From positions 1-11,197 of the forward strand of contig JAIRLE010000128.1 of assembly GCA_031259605.1 (NCBI GenBank): a stretch of 11,197 nt of DNA. Reading direction: 5' to 3'. The notes under the pieces were generated by a model. The model was not told where the DNA came from and did no database searches. It saw only the letters and a list, made by a program, of their open reading frames with translations. A program made the position numbers and the translations under genes. The stretch's first letter is position 1, and every line of letters begins with the position of its first letter. Below, one piece after another: positions 1 to 7,132 of the stretch. This stretch comes from Zoogloeaceae bacterium (GTDB taxonomy: Bacteria > Pseudomonadota > Gammaproteobacteria > Burkholderiales > Rhodocyclaceae).

Positions 1-155
1 CAGCCCTTCAGGGCTGTCGGTCCAACTCCATTGGGAAGGGGTTTCTCTCCCCCTCGAGAATGGCTGCGGTCGAAACCCCGGCCGCGGCCGGGGTCTCAAC
101 CTTCGCGCCTTTCTTACGGGCGGGGTTTCAAACCGGAGTTGGTTTTACGATGAAC
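1..155 (+). repeat. Repeat A, copy 1 (dispersed ~155-bp element)
   Basis: This copy matches 8077-8236 (same strand) and the reverse complement of 11064-11197 over its whole visible length, with only a few differences. From left to right it has a small hairpin (1-16, CAGCCC/GGGCTG arms), a GGGGTTTC box near 39, a 20-bp perfect palindrome at 75-94 centred on CCGCGG, a second GGGGTTTC box near 122, and the fixed end TTTTACGATGAAC at 143-155. A reading frame (codons from 3) that is open in the other two long copies is broken here by one extra C in the run at 49-53. After that point the consensus frame resumes at 52 and stops with TGA at 151-153, overlapping ATG at 150-152. The window begins within or exactly at the left edge of the element, so its true end is unknown. 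Confidence 0.93.
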
Positions 156-225
156 TTTTCGCCGCTTTTCATTGCGCCCGATTCCTGTGGTATTTTATGG
201 CGTAGTGTCCGCCGAGTGTAAACTG

Positions 226-256
226 CTGACATGATTAGGTTCAGTACGTCCATAAT
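226..256 (+). promoter_or_regulatory. Possible sigma-70 promoter for the PilZ-like gene
   Basis: CTGACA (226-231) resembles a -35 box and CATAAT (251-256) resembles a -10 box. The 19-bp spacer is longer than the usual 17, so this is a weak prediction. It lies 44 bp upstream of the ATG at 300, just outside repeat A. Confidence 0.3.
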
Positions 257-299
257 GGCGGCACAGAACGAATGTTGTTATGACAAAGGAGCGAAATAC

Positions 300-1958
300 A
301 TGATTGAATATACGCCCACACAGTTTTCTACGGGCGTCTACACGCAGAAGCCGGGGCAGCCTTCTTCGCCGTCCGGCGCGCCGCGTGTGGTCATTGCCGA
401 CTTGACGACCGGCCTGCGGATGATTGCCGCGCTGCCGAACGACTTTCCGCAAAAAGCGCTGCTGGGCATTCGTCACATGCTGGATTGCCTTGTCGAACAA
501 CCGCCCGAAATCGGGGTTTATCTGGACGTGCTGGAACAGGTGCGCGTGTCGCTGTATCCATGCTGCGAATCCCTGGGCGAGCGTTATCGCGACAGCAGCC
601 TGCCCCTGCGCGAACGGGATGAAGAGGTTTTCCAGCATGTGACGCAAACGTTGCGCGCGATGGGGAAGGCTTACGAATACTGCGTACAGGCGCTGCTGCA
701 TGACCGGAGCGCCTACGACGATCAGGCGCGCGCCCGCAAGCTGGCGCTGGCGCTGTATCGCGTCATGTATTACAGTTGCGCCATCCTCTGCGAATACTAT
801 GCCGCGCGCCAGGAAATGCCAAAGGGTCTCTGGCAGCAGATCAACCGGCATTACGCGCTGGCGGAAGAACATGGCCTGGCACAAAGAATCGTGCCCGAAC
901 CCATCCGCGAAGAAAACCAGGATGTCTGCCCGGCCACCGCCTATCTGGCTTTCTTGCTCATCGAGATTGCCAATCCCTACAATTACTCCCTCAATGATCA
1001 GCAGACCATTCGCTATCTAGCCTGGCGCTGGGCGTCGCTGGTCTCCATTCATCCGGTGGATTCCCTGGAAGACGCGCCCGCGTTCGTCATCGATCTGAAA
1101 GAGGACAAGGGACTGCATCAACCGCGCAATGGCATGGTGAGCGATAGCGTCTGGCATCCGAACATTACCTTCCTGACGGAAAAAATCCGCGACACGCAAA
1201 CACAACTGGCGAACGGCGCCACGCCGGAGCAACTGGGCTTGGGCGCAATCAGCGCCACGCGCGCGCGGCGTTTGCTGGGCAGGCTCTTGACGCCCTGGTC
1301 GCTGCTTTCCAGTCCGCGCCGTTTCCGGCGTTTCGCCACCAAGGGTGAAGCCAGGGTGACGCTGGGTTTCGAGTCGATGTACACGGCGATCGCGAACGAA
1401 ACCTTCCGGCAGCCCGACAGCACGGGGAAAAAGAGCGCGATCACGTCGCTGGACAGCGACCTGTTGCCGCCTTCGGAAGTGGCGCACCATGATTTCATTT
1501 ACGATACTTGGGATGTCATTGACTATTCCGTCAACGGCTTTCGCCTTTGTCGGCAGATTGCCGGACAGCAGACTGCCTACAGTCAGTTGATTGCCGTCAG
1601 TTCGCAGGGCGGCGCGCGCTATCAACTGGGCAAGGTCAGTTGGCTGATTCAGGATAACGAGGAAGATTGTCTCAATCTGGGTGTTTCCATGCTGCCGGGC
1701 GAACCTCAAGGCGTTGCCGTGCGTTCGCTTACCGCGACGCGCGGCGATCGGGAACCCTATATGCCGGCTTTCCGTCTGCCGCCGCCTACGTCCAACGGCG
1801 AAGCCATGCTGGTTTTACCCAAGGGCACGTTTGCCGCGTCGCGTGGACTTTCGCTGGTATACAACGAAAAAGTATCGCGCATCAATCTGCAAAAAGTCAT
1901 CCAGCGCGGCCTGGATTTCGAAGTCGCCAGCTACCTCTCGGTGGAGACAACCGCATAG
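300..1958 (+). CDS. Large PilZ-domain-like protein (putative cyclic-di-GMP binder)
   Basis: The protein has 552 residues. ATG 300 is chosen because AAAGGAG lies at 285-291, 8 bp upstream; an in-frame ATG at 231 has no ribosome site. Residues 1-330 are mostly helical-looking and match no family I can name. Around 340-344 there is an arginine cluster (RRFRR), followed by a beta-rich stretch and D408-Y-S-V-N-G413. Together these fit the RxxxR and DxSxxG signatures of PilZ domains, which bind cyclic-di-GMP. Residues 440-476 (GKVSWL, NLGVSMLPGEPQGVAVR) resemble the later strands of such a domain, with an insertion between the halves. There is no signal peptide or membrane segment, so it is probably cytoplasmic. 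I recall similar long proteins in Betaproteobacteria, usually without an assigned function. The domain call is motif-based inference, and the target process is unknown. Confidence 0.62.
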   Translation: MIEYTPTQFSTGVYTQKPGQPSSPSGAPRVVIADLTTGLRMIAALPNDFPQKALLGIRHMLDCLVEQPPEIGVYLDVLEQVRVSLYPCCESLGERYRDSSLPLRERDEEVFQHVTQTLRAMGKAYEYCVQALLHDRSAYDDQARARKLALALYRVMYYSCAILCEYYAARQEMPKGLWQQINRHYALAEEHGLAQRIVPEPIREENQDVCPATAYLAFLLIEIANPYNYSLNDQQTIRYLAWRWASLVSIHPVDSLEDAPAFVIDLKEDKGLHQPRNGMVSDSVWHPNITFLTEKIRDTQTQLANGATPEQLGLGAISATRARRLLGRLLTPWSLLSSPRRFRRFATKGEARVTLGFESMYTAIANETFRQPDSTGKKSAITSLDSDLLPPSEVAHHDFIYDTWDVIDYSVNGFRLCRQIAGQQTAYSQLIAVSSQGGARYQLGKVSWLIQDNEEDCLNLGVSMLPGEPQGVAVRSLTATRGDREPYMPAFRLPPPTSNGEAMLVLPKGTFAASRGLSLVYNEKVSRINLQKVIQRGLDFEVASYLSVETTA

Positions 1959-2059
1959 CGCGTTGAAAGCCGTGCCGCGGCGCACTCAGGCGCTACCCAA
2001 GGCAACTGGCGCGGTTGCGTGTTGGCGCACGTTTTTGCAGCCTGTCTTATTGGAATATC

Positions 2060-2800
2060 ATGAGCGATGACACTCTGACCCACTTCGGCTTTCAGAAAGT
2101 GAATGAAAGCGACAAGGAAAAAAAGGTGGCGGAAGTCTTTGACTCCGTCGCCCGCCGTTATGATCTGATGAACGACCTCATGTCCGCGGGGCTGCATCGC
2201 CTGTGGAAGCGTTTTGCCGTGGCGCAGAGCGGCGTCCGCAAGGGCGCGCGGGTACTGGACATCGCGGGCGGCACCGGCGACCTGTCGCTGGCCTTCGCCA
2301 AGCGCGTCGGCGCGCAGGGTCTGGTATTGCTGACCGACATCAACAACGCCATGCTGACGCATGGCCGCGATCGCCTGCTGGATCGTGGTCATGCCGTTCC
2401 GGCCGCGCAATGCAACGCCGAGCGAATCCCCTTCAAGAACGATGTGTTCGATTGCGTCATGGTTTCTTTCGGTCTGCGCAACATGACCCACAAGGACCGG
2501 GCGCTGGCTGAAATGCGCAGGGTACTGAAGCCCGGAGGACGCCTTCTGGTGCTGGAATTCTCGCGCGTCTGGAAACCGCTCGCGCCGCTCTACGATCTGT
2601 ATTCCTTCAAGGTCATCCCGAAAATCGGCCAACTCGTTACCCGTGACGCCTCCAGTTACCAGTACCTTGCCGAATCCATCCGCATGCACCCGGATCAGGA
2701 AAGCCTGAAAAGCCTGATGGAATCCGCGGGGCTGGAAAGAGTCGAATACTTCAACCTGTGCCTTGGCGTGGTGGCCCTGCATCGGGCGTACAAATTTTGA
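2060..2800 (+). CDS. ubiE: Demethylmenaquinone/ubiquinone C-methyltransferase UbiE
   Basis: This 246-residue class I SAM-dependent methyltransferase adds the C-methyl group to the quinone ring late in ubiquinone (and menaquinone) synthesis. The length is typical for UbiE. Family signatures are the N-terminal YDLMNDLMSAGLHRLWK (residues 34-50), the SAM-binding loop LDIAGGTGD (66-74), the VSFGLRN stretch, and RVLKPGGRLLVLEFS in the C-terminal half. The chosen ATG gives the usual N-terminus (THFGFQKV); an upstream in-frame ATG at 2015 would add 15 residues atypical for the family. Only a weak GGA at 2052-2054 precedes the start. It lies 101 bp after the PilZ-like gene on the same strand, and co-transcription is possible. 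No quinone-pathway partners such as ubiB are beside it. Confidence 0.97.
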   Translation: MSDDTLTHFGFQKVNESDKEKKVAEVFDSVARRYDLMNDLMSAGLHRLWKRFAVAQSGVRKGARVLDIAGGTGDLSLAFAKRVGAQGLVLLTDINNAMLTHGRDRLLDRGHAVPAAQCNAERIPFKNDVFDCVMVSFGLRNMTHKDRALAEMRRVLKPGGRLLVLEFSRVWKPLAPLYDLYSFKVIPKIGQLVTRDASSYQYLAESIRMHPDQESLKSLMESAGLERVEYFNLCLGVVALHRAYKF

Positions 2801-3022
2801 TGGGCGGCTTGACCACGTGGAAACCTGGCGGTCTGCAACACTTGATGAAAGATGATCGATTCTTCGACAAGCGTCACAGCAGCTTCATCCCAGGCATCGA
2901 CAGCGATTCGAGCGTATGCGGGTTCCTCCCCGGCAAATCCCGGCTGTTCGCCATGCCGGTGAATTCGTCCGGGCGGTAGTCGGGCATGAGGCAAGACGCT
3001 TTGCCGGTCAGATGCGGAAGAA
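2801..3022. other. Intergenic stretch, no recognised gene
   Basis: The 253 bp between ubiE and the permease start holds no gene I recognise. A 59-codon frame starts at ATG 2800, overlapping the ubiE stop, and ends at 2979; a minus-strand frame is also open across 2695-3036. Neither shows a domain or ribosome site. The last 37 bp before the permease are the repeat A fragment. The stretch may be the scar of a deletion that removed a gene upstream of the permease. Confidence 0.5.
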
Positions 3023-3059
3023 GGGCGGGGTTTCAAACGGAGTTGCTTTTACGATGAAC
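3023..3059 (+). repeat. Repeat A, copy 2 (truncated 3' end only)
   Basis: This is the terminal ~37 bp of repeat A: GGGCGGGGTTTCAAAC, then GGAGTTG, then TTTTACGATGAAC. Compared with the long copies it lacks one C (AAACGG instead of AAACCGG) and has C for G at 3046. Nothing upstream of 3023 matches the rest of the element. The ATG at its end (3054-3056) is the start codon of the following permease. Confidence 0.85.
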
Positions 3060-3803
3060 TGGATAGCGGTCTGGCAGCGCAATTTCTTTGTCTGGCGCAA
3101 GACGGCCTTGCCCGCCCTGCTGGGCAATCTTGCCGACCCCATGATTTACATGTTCGGGCTGGGCTATGGTCTGGGGGGATTGCTGCCCTCGCTGGAAGGA
3201 CAGCCTTATGTGGCCTTTCTCTCGGCGGGCGTCATCTGCGCTTCCACCATGAACGCCGCCAGCTTCGAGGCATTGTATTCGGCCTTTGCGCGGATGCACG
3301 AACAGAAAACCTGGGAGGCCATCCTCAATACGCCGCTGGGGCTTGCCGACATATTGCTGGGCGAACTCATCTGGGCAGCCAGCAAGGCGCTGCTTTCCGG
3401 CGCGGCCATCCTGCTGGTCATCGCCTTGATGGGTCTGACCAAGAGCAGCCTGGCGCTCTGGGTATTGCCGGTGGTCTTCCTGATGGGGCTGGCTTTTGCG
3501 GCGCTGGGTCTGATCTTTACGGCGCTGGCCTCGTCCTATGGCTTTTTCATGTACTACTTTACCTTGTTCATCACGCCCATGACCCTGATTTCCGGCGTCT
3601 TTTTTCCGGCCGACCAATTGCCCGACTGGCTGGCCGCCCTGGGCGCCTGGTTGCCGCTCGCGCATGGCGTCGCGCTGGCGCGTTCGCTCTTGCACGGCAA
3701 TGTTCCGGCGAACGCCTTCGCTCACGTCGCCGCCCTGATTGCTATCACCATCATCGCCTGGCGCATCGCCCTCATGCTCGCCCACCGGCGGCTGGCGGGC
3801 TGA
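3054..3803 (+). CDS. ABC-2 type transporter permease, NodJ-like
   Basis: The predicted integral inner-membrane protein has 249 residues and about six hydrophobic segments (approx. 19-41, 52-74, 108-128, 133-158, 163-185 and 223-243). It carries the ABC-2 family hallmarks RMHEQKTWEAILNTPLG (80-96), a cytoplasmic loop that likely contacts the ATPase, and SGVFFPADQLP (180-190). The best match from memory is the NodJ branch, in which permease and ATPase (NodI-like) are normally adjacent genes and export lipid-linked or oligosaccharide substrates. No ATPase gene is present here. The ATG lies in the last bases of a repeat A fragment, so the upstream sequence is not ancestral. The N-terminus (VWQRNFFVWRK) nevertheless looks complete. 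No good Shine-Dalgarno is seen; GGAG lies 11 bp upstream of the ATG. The substrate is unknown. Confidence 0.9.
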   Translation: MNWIAVWQRNFFVWRKTALPALLGNLADPMIYMFGLGYGLGGLLPSLEGQPYVAFLSAGVICASTMNAASFEALYSAFARMHEQKTWEAILNTPLGLADILLGELIWAASKALLSGAAILLVIALMGLTKSSLALWVLPVVFLMGLAFAALGLIFTALASSYGFFMYYFTLFITPMTLISGVFFPADQLPDWLAALGAWLPLAHGVALARSLLHGNVPANAFAHVAALIAITIIAWRIALMLAHRRLAG

Positions 3804-3866
3804 CGAGCGGCGGATGACGCGCTGTGCTCTTCCAGGCGCGGCGCGCTCATGAGCGAGAGGGCAGGG

Positions 3867-3907
3867 CAATCGCATGAATGCCGACATCGTATTTTCGGCC
3901 CGTGCCG
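3867..3907 (+). repeat. Repeat B, copy 1 (41 bp)
   Basis: The 41 bp match 10157-10197 in the same orientation with about six mismatches; the first 17 bases (CAATCGCATGAATGCCG) are identical. It lies 63 bp after the permease stop. Flanking bases do not match. The ATG at 3874 opens the decayed reading frame described next. Confidence 0.8.
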
Positions 3908-4209
3908 ACGGCGCGACCGGCGAAGCGGGCGATCTCAATCTTACGATGAACGGCGTACCTTTCGTGACGCTCTCCGACGACCCGGAAAAACCGGGGTATG
4001 GACGGGCGCGAACGAATTCATTACCGCTACCTTCGCCATGCCGGAAGATACGCCCGTCCAGCCCAACGGACTGATACCGGGGTCTCCCGTCGTCTACGTT
4101 CCCGTCAGCCAGCGCAGCTCGACCTGCTCGAACAAAGCTACGCCACGTTCATCGATTCGGTCTGCGACGGTCTGCTGCTGCAAACCTGTCGCGTTCCTCA
4201 TGTTTATAA
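3874..4209 (+). pseudogene. Decayed coding sequence, frameshifted remnant
   Basis: Three consecutive stretches in different frames read like one protein. Frame 1 from 3874 gives DLNLTMNGVPFVTLSDDPEK. Frame 3 from about 3985 gives VWTGANEFITATFAMPEDTP and continues to SPVVYVPVSQ. Frame 2 from about 4113 gives QLDLLEQSYATFIDSVCDGL and ends at TAA 4207-4209. Composition, acidic/hydrophobic pattern and lack of stops in each stretch suggest former coding sequence with two frameshifts. I do not recognise the family with confidence; the style resembles parts of large secreted or adhesin-like proteins, which is a weak impression only. The first 11 codons derive from repeat B. Sequencing errors could also produce the shifts. 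Confidence 0.42.
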
Positions 4210-4242
4210 ACCTTCCTGACAAACAATCCAGGGTGTTGGGCA

Positions 4243-4380
4243 TACCATTGACGCGAGGGCGTCGATTATGCTGATGACGATTCAAATTGCTGTCCCACGC
4301 AACGAGTTAGAGTCACTTTTCAGGAAGTGCAAGGCAACTGGAAAGTCGTCAAGACCGAAAAGCGCGGCAGAGAAGAATGA
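4243..4380 (+). pseudogene. Possible 3' end of a lost gene
   Basis: An open stretch in frame 1 follows an in-frame stop at 4240-4242 and ends with TGA at 4378-4380, one base before the end of convergent rimO. Its C-terminus, VRVTFQEVQGNWKVVKTEKR, looks like the last beta strands of a small secreted or NTF2-like protein. No plausible start or ribosome site precedes it. It is probably a gene tail left by deletion, but the stretch is short and could be chance. Confidence 0.3.
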
Positions 4381-4381
4381 C

Positions 4382-5716
4382 TCATGTCGCTCGATCCCCG
4401 TCTTCCGCGATTTGCGCGTACAGATCGTGCGTGTCTGCGTCGATGATTTTGACGCGCAAAAAATCGCCGGGTTCGGCGGCGAAGAAACCGTCGAGGCACA
4501 CCAGACCATCGACTTCCGGCGCGTCGCCCTTGCCGCGCGCCATGACGCCTTCCTCATCGACGGCATCGACCAGCACCGTCATTTCCGAGCCAATCTTGCG
4601 CGCGAGCTTCTTCGCGCTGATTTCAGCCTGCGCTTCCATCAGGCGGCGGCGGCGATCCTCGCGTTCCTCTTCCGACGGCAGCCCCGGCAGGGCGTTGGCG
4701 GGCGCGCCTTCCATCGGAGAATAGGCGAACGCGCCCACGCGATCCAGTTGCGCGGCCATTAAAAAGTCCAGCAATTCCTGGAATTCGGCCTCCGTCTCTC
4801 CGGGAAAGCCGGTAATGAAGGTGGAGCGCAGCGTGATTTCCGGGCAATCCCTGCGCCAGCCCTCGATGCGTTCCAGCATGTCTTCCGCTGCCGCCGGACG
4901 CCGCATGGCGGCGAGAATGCGCGGATTGGCGTGCTGGAAGGGAACGTCCAGATAGGGCAGGATTTTTCCCTCCGCCATCAGCGGGATCAGATCATCGACC
5001 GCCGGGTAAGGATAGACATAATGCAGTCGCACCCAGACGCCAAAGCCGGAAAGCGCGGCGCACAGTTCCTTCAGCCGGGTCTTTACCGGGCGTCCGCCCC
5101 AGAAGCCGGTGCGGTATTTCGCGTCCACGCCATAGGCGCTGGTATCCTGCGAGACGAGGAGCAACTCCTTGACCCCCGCTTCCACCAGCCGCTCGGCTTC
5201 GCCCAGCACTTCGCCCACCGGACGCGAGACCAGGGGGCCGCGCAGGGCGGGGATGACGCAGAACGAACAACGGTGATTGCAGCCTTCGGAAATCTTCAGG
5301 TACGCGAAGTGTCCCGGCGTCAGCCGCACGCCCTGCGGCGGCACGAGATGCGCCAGGGGATCGTGCGGCGGCGGCAGGTAGTGATGCACGACGGTCATGA
5401 CTTCTTCGGTCGCGTGCGGGCCGGTCACCGCCAGCACTTTCGGATGCGCCGCCCATATCAGGTCTTTTCGCGCGCCCAGACAGCCGGTGACGATGACTTT
5501 GCCGTTTTCCGCCAGCGCCTCGCCAATGGCTTCCAGCGATTCCGTCACCGCCGCGTCGATGAAGCCGCAGGTATTGACGATTACCAGATCGGCGGCGGCG
5601 TAGGCAGGCACCGTTCCATATCCTTCCGCGCGCAGACGGGTGAGGATAAGCTCCGCGTCACTCGCCGCCTTGGGACAACCGAGCGAGACGAAACCGACCG
5701 ATGGGCCGCCGCTCAC
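4382..5716 (-). CDS. rimO: Ribosomal protein S12 methylthiotransferase RimO
   Basis: RimO is a radical-SAM enzyme that adds a methylthio group to an aspartate of ribosomal protein S12. The 444-residue length is normal. The N-terminal UPF0004 domain has the three cluster cysteines C14 (SLGCPKA), C50 (NTCGF) and C79 (TGCLG). The radical-SAM domain has C146-x3-C150-x2-C153 in SEGCNHRCSFC, which binds the second 4Fe-4S cluster. A TRAM-like C-terminal segment includes VLVDAVDEEGVMARGKGDAPEVDG and LRVKIIDADTHDLYAQI. GTG 5716-5714 is chosen as start because it gives the family's usual short N-terminus before VGFVSLGC; upstream codons belong to another gene's frame. That GTG overlaps the antiporter stop (TGA 5715-5713), pointing to translational coupling. 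Confidence 0.96.
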   Translation of the reverse strand: MSGGPSVGFVSLGCPKAASDAELILTRLRAEGYGTVPAYAAADLVIVNTCGFIDAAVTESLEAIGEALAENGKVIVTGCLGARKDLIWAAHPKVLAVTGPHATEEVMTVVHHYLPPPHDPLAHLVPPQGVRLTPGHFAYLKISEGCNHRCSFCVIPALRGPLVSRPVGEVLGEAERLVEAGVKELLLVSQDTSAYGVDAKYRTGFWGGRPVKTRLKELCAALSGFGVWVRLHYVYPYPAVDDLIPLMAEGKILPYLDVPFQHANPRILAAMRRPAAAEDMLERIEGWRRDCPEITLRSTFITGFPGETEAEFQELLDFLMAAQLDRVGAFAYSPMEGAPANALPGLPSEEEREDRRRRLMEAQAEISAKKLARKIGSEMTVLVDAVDEEGVMARGKGDAPEVDGLVCLDGFFAAEPGDFLRVKIIDADTHDLYAQIAEDGDRAT

Positions 5717-6969
5717 AACAGGCGGAAGGCGAGGATCGCCACCACGGTCGGCAACGCGGCGGAAAGGAAAAGCCACAGGGGACTGACCGTGCCGTCCTTG
5801 AAGCTGCCTTTCAGGATCGACATGCCCGCCGGATTCGGCGCGTTGGCGATGACCGTCAGCCCGCCGCCAGTGACCGCGCCGGATACCAGCGCGTATTTGA
5901 ATTCGTCGGTCAGGCCGGGCACCTGCGTTCCCAGGAAGGTGAGCGCCGCGTTGTCGGTCACGGCAGTCAGCGCGGTCGCGCCGTAATAAATGCTGGCGGC
6001 GTCCATTTTGGCAAACAGCGCCGTCAGCCACCAGCCCTGCTGCCCGCCCAGCGTGACCAGACCGGCGAGAAAACAGGCCACCATCAATCCCTCGCGCAGG
6101 ATCAGGCGATCCTGGTGCTGCGGGTAGGCGCTCGCCACGAACATGAAGAGCAGGAAAGCGCCGATGAAGACTGGGGCGTCATGGGAAAAGCAGACGATGA
6201 CGAAGAGCAGGAAGAGATGGATCGTCATCATTCCCAACGGAACCTTGTTCGCCTCTTCGGCAGCCGTCAGGACGACGCGGCTCAGTTCCTTGCGGAAGAG
6301 CAGCGTGACAACCACAGCGTTGAAGAATACCGCCACCGCACTGCGCCAGCCAAAATTCTCCAGCATGAAGAGGGAGCTCCAGTTCCAGGCATGGGCAACC
6401 ATGAGCACCGGCGGCGCGGCAAAATTGGTCAGGGTGCCTCCAATGGAAACATTCACGAACAGGCAGCCGATGGTGACGTACATCAAACGCGCGGAGATGT
6501 TCTTGCTGTAATACTGTTCCTTCAGCATCAGGGCGGCCAGGGTCATGGCGGCCGGCTCGGTGATGAAGGAACTCAAAAGCGGCGTCACGGACATGATGGT
6601 GAAATAGACCGCGACAGGCTTCGATATGGGCAACAGCGAGGAAACCACACGCACGATCTGCGCGGAAAACTGGATAATCGGACGGGAAGCGGCCATCACC
6701 ATGATGGCGAAGACGAACATCGGCTCCGTGTATGTCAGGCTGTCAAGATAGCTCACCGCCTTCTCGCTGCCGCTGTGGAAGGCGATGAAGAGCACGAGCG
6801 CCACCGCCCAGATGCCGAAAACCGTCTCCACCTCGGTCAGCAGACGCCATAGCCCCGCGTTGGCGGGATTCCGGACAGCCAGCTTTGCAATGATGCCGAC
6901 GGAAAAAGTGTGCAGGATGGCGACCGCGAAAATAAGCGTGCCGACAATCTGTATGGCGTCAGGACTCAT
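5713..6969 (-). CDS. Putative Na+/H+ antiporter (Na_H_antiport_3-like)
   Basis: The polytopic inner-membrane protein has 418 residues and about ten or more hydrophobic segments. It resembles the putative Na+/H+ antiporter family related to the ArsB/NhaD superfamily. Conserved-looking polar patches inside hydrophobic stretches are SFITEPAAMTLAALML (134-149, with E138), SIGGTLTNFAAPP (175-187), TAVTDNAALTF (335-345, with D339) and TVIANAPNPAG (372-382). The paired TEPAA and TDNAA motifs are the kind that form ion-binding half-helices in this superfamily. The start at 6969 lacks a clear Shine-Dalgarno; an extended -10 lies about 34 bp upstream. It is first in a two-gene unit with rimO. The transported ion is inferred from family naming only. 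Confidence 0.85.
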   Translation of the reverse strand: MSPDAIQIVGTLIFAVAILHTFSVGIIAKLAVRNPANAGLWRLLTEVETVFGIWAVALVLFIAFHSGSEKAVSYLDSLTYTEPMFVFAIMVMAASRPIIQFSAQIVRVVSSLLPISKPVAVYFTIMSVTPLLSSFITEPAAMTLAALMLKEQYYSKNISARLMYVTIGCLFVNVSIGGTLTNFAAPPVLMVAHAWNWSSLFMLENFGWRSAVAVFFNAVVVTLLFRKELSRVVLTAAEEANKVPLGMMTIHLFLLFVIVCFSHDAPVFIGAFLLFMFVASAYPQHQDRLILREGLMVACFLAGLVTLGGQQGWWLTALFAKMDAASIYYGATALTAVTDNAALTFLGTQVPGLTDEFKYALVSGAVTGGGLTVIANAPNPAGMSILKGSFKDGTVSPLWLFLSAALPTVVAILAFRLL

Positions 6970-7002
6970 GATTGGCGCAAGGAACAGGAGAAAGGGAGCG
7001 GA

Positions 7003-7011
7003 ATCATATCA
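7003..7011 (-). promoter_or_regulatory. Possible extended -10 for the antiporter-rimO unit
   Basis: On the minus strand TGATATGAT (7011-7003) matches an extended -10 (TGn followed by TATGAT) 34 bp before the antiporter ATG. No good -35 box is present at the expected distance, which is acceptable for extended -10 promoters. Confidence 0.35.
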
Positions 7012-7082
7012 GGTATCCGCCGCTCCGGGTGCCTCTGGACGGCGTCCACTGCGTTTGTCGCGCATCACACGGACGAATCCGC

Positions 7083-7088
7083 TAGAAT
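7083..7088 (+). promoter_or_regulatory. Possible -10 box for ilvE
   Basis: TAGAAT lies 44 bp upstream of the ilvE start and is a good -10 match. A convincing -35 is not seen; TTGTCG at 7055-7060 is too far away. It is about 75 bp from, and divergent to, the candidate antiporter promoter, so the 163-bp interval 6970-7132 is probably a bidirectional promoter region. Confidence 0.35.
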
Positions 7089-7132
7089 AAGACGTTTTTG
7101 GCGCAGGTATTTTTGACGAGGAGACGGAAATC

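Noticed and set aside
60..221. 53-codon frame starting inside repeat A copy 1 (MAAVETP...), also open in the other long copies
   Set aside because: Differences between copies are mostly amino-acid-changing in this frame, and its tails outside the repeat differ completely, so it shows no sign of selection.
1931..2782. 283-codon open frame on the minus strand
   Set aside because: It lies opposite ubiE, which is unmistakable; no motif or ribosome site is present.
3033..3938. 301-codon open frame on the minus strand
   Set aside because: It is the shadow of the permease, extended into repeat B and the remnant; its composition is typical of antisense to a hydrophobic protein.
3941..3951. 11-base match to the end of repeat A (TTACGATGAAC)
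   Set aside because: The match does not extend on either side, and an 11-mer hit to a 155-bp element in 11 kb is expected by chance about once.
4931..5986. 351-codon open frame on the plus strand
   Set aside because: It lies entirely antisense to rimO and the antiporter, is rich in His/Arg/Gln as expected from antisense of GC-rich coding DNA, and shows no domain.
5701..6852. 383-codon open frame on the plus strand
   Set aside because: It is antisense to the antiporter, whose membrane pattern and family motifs are clear; the frame is low-complexity and charged.
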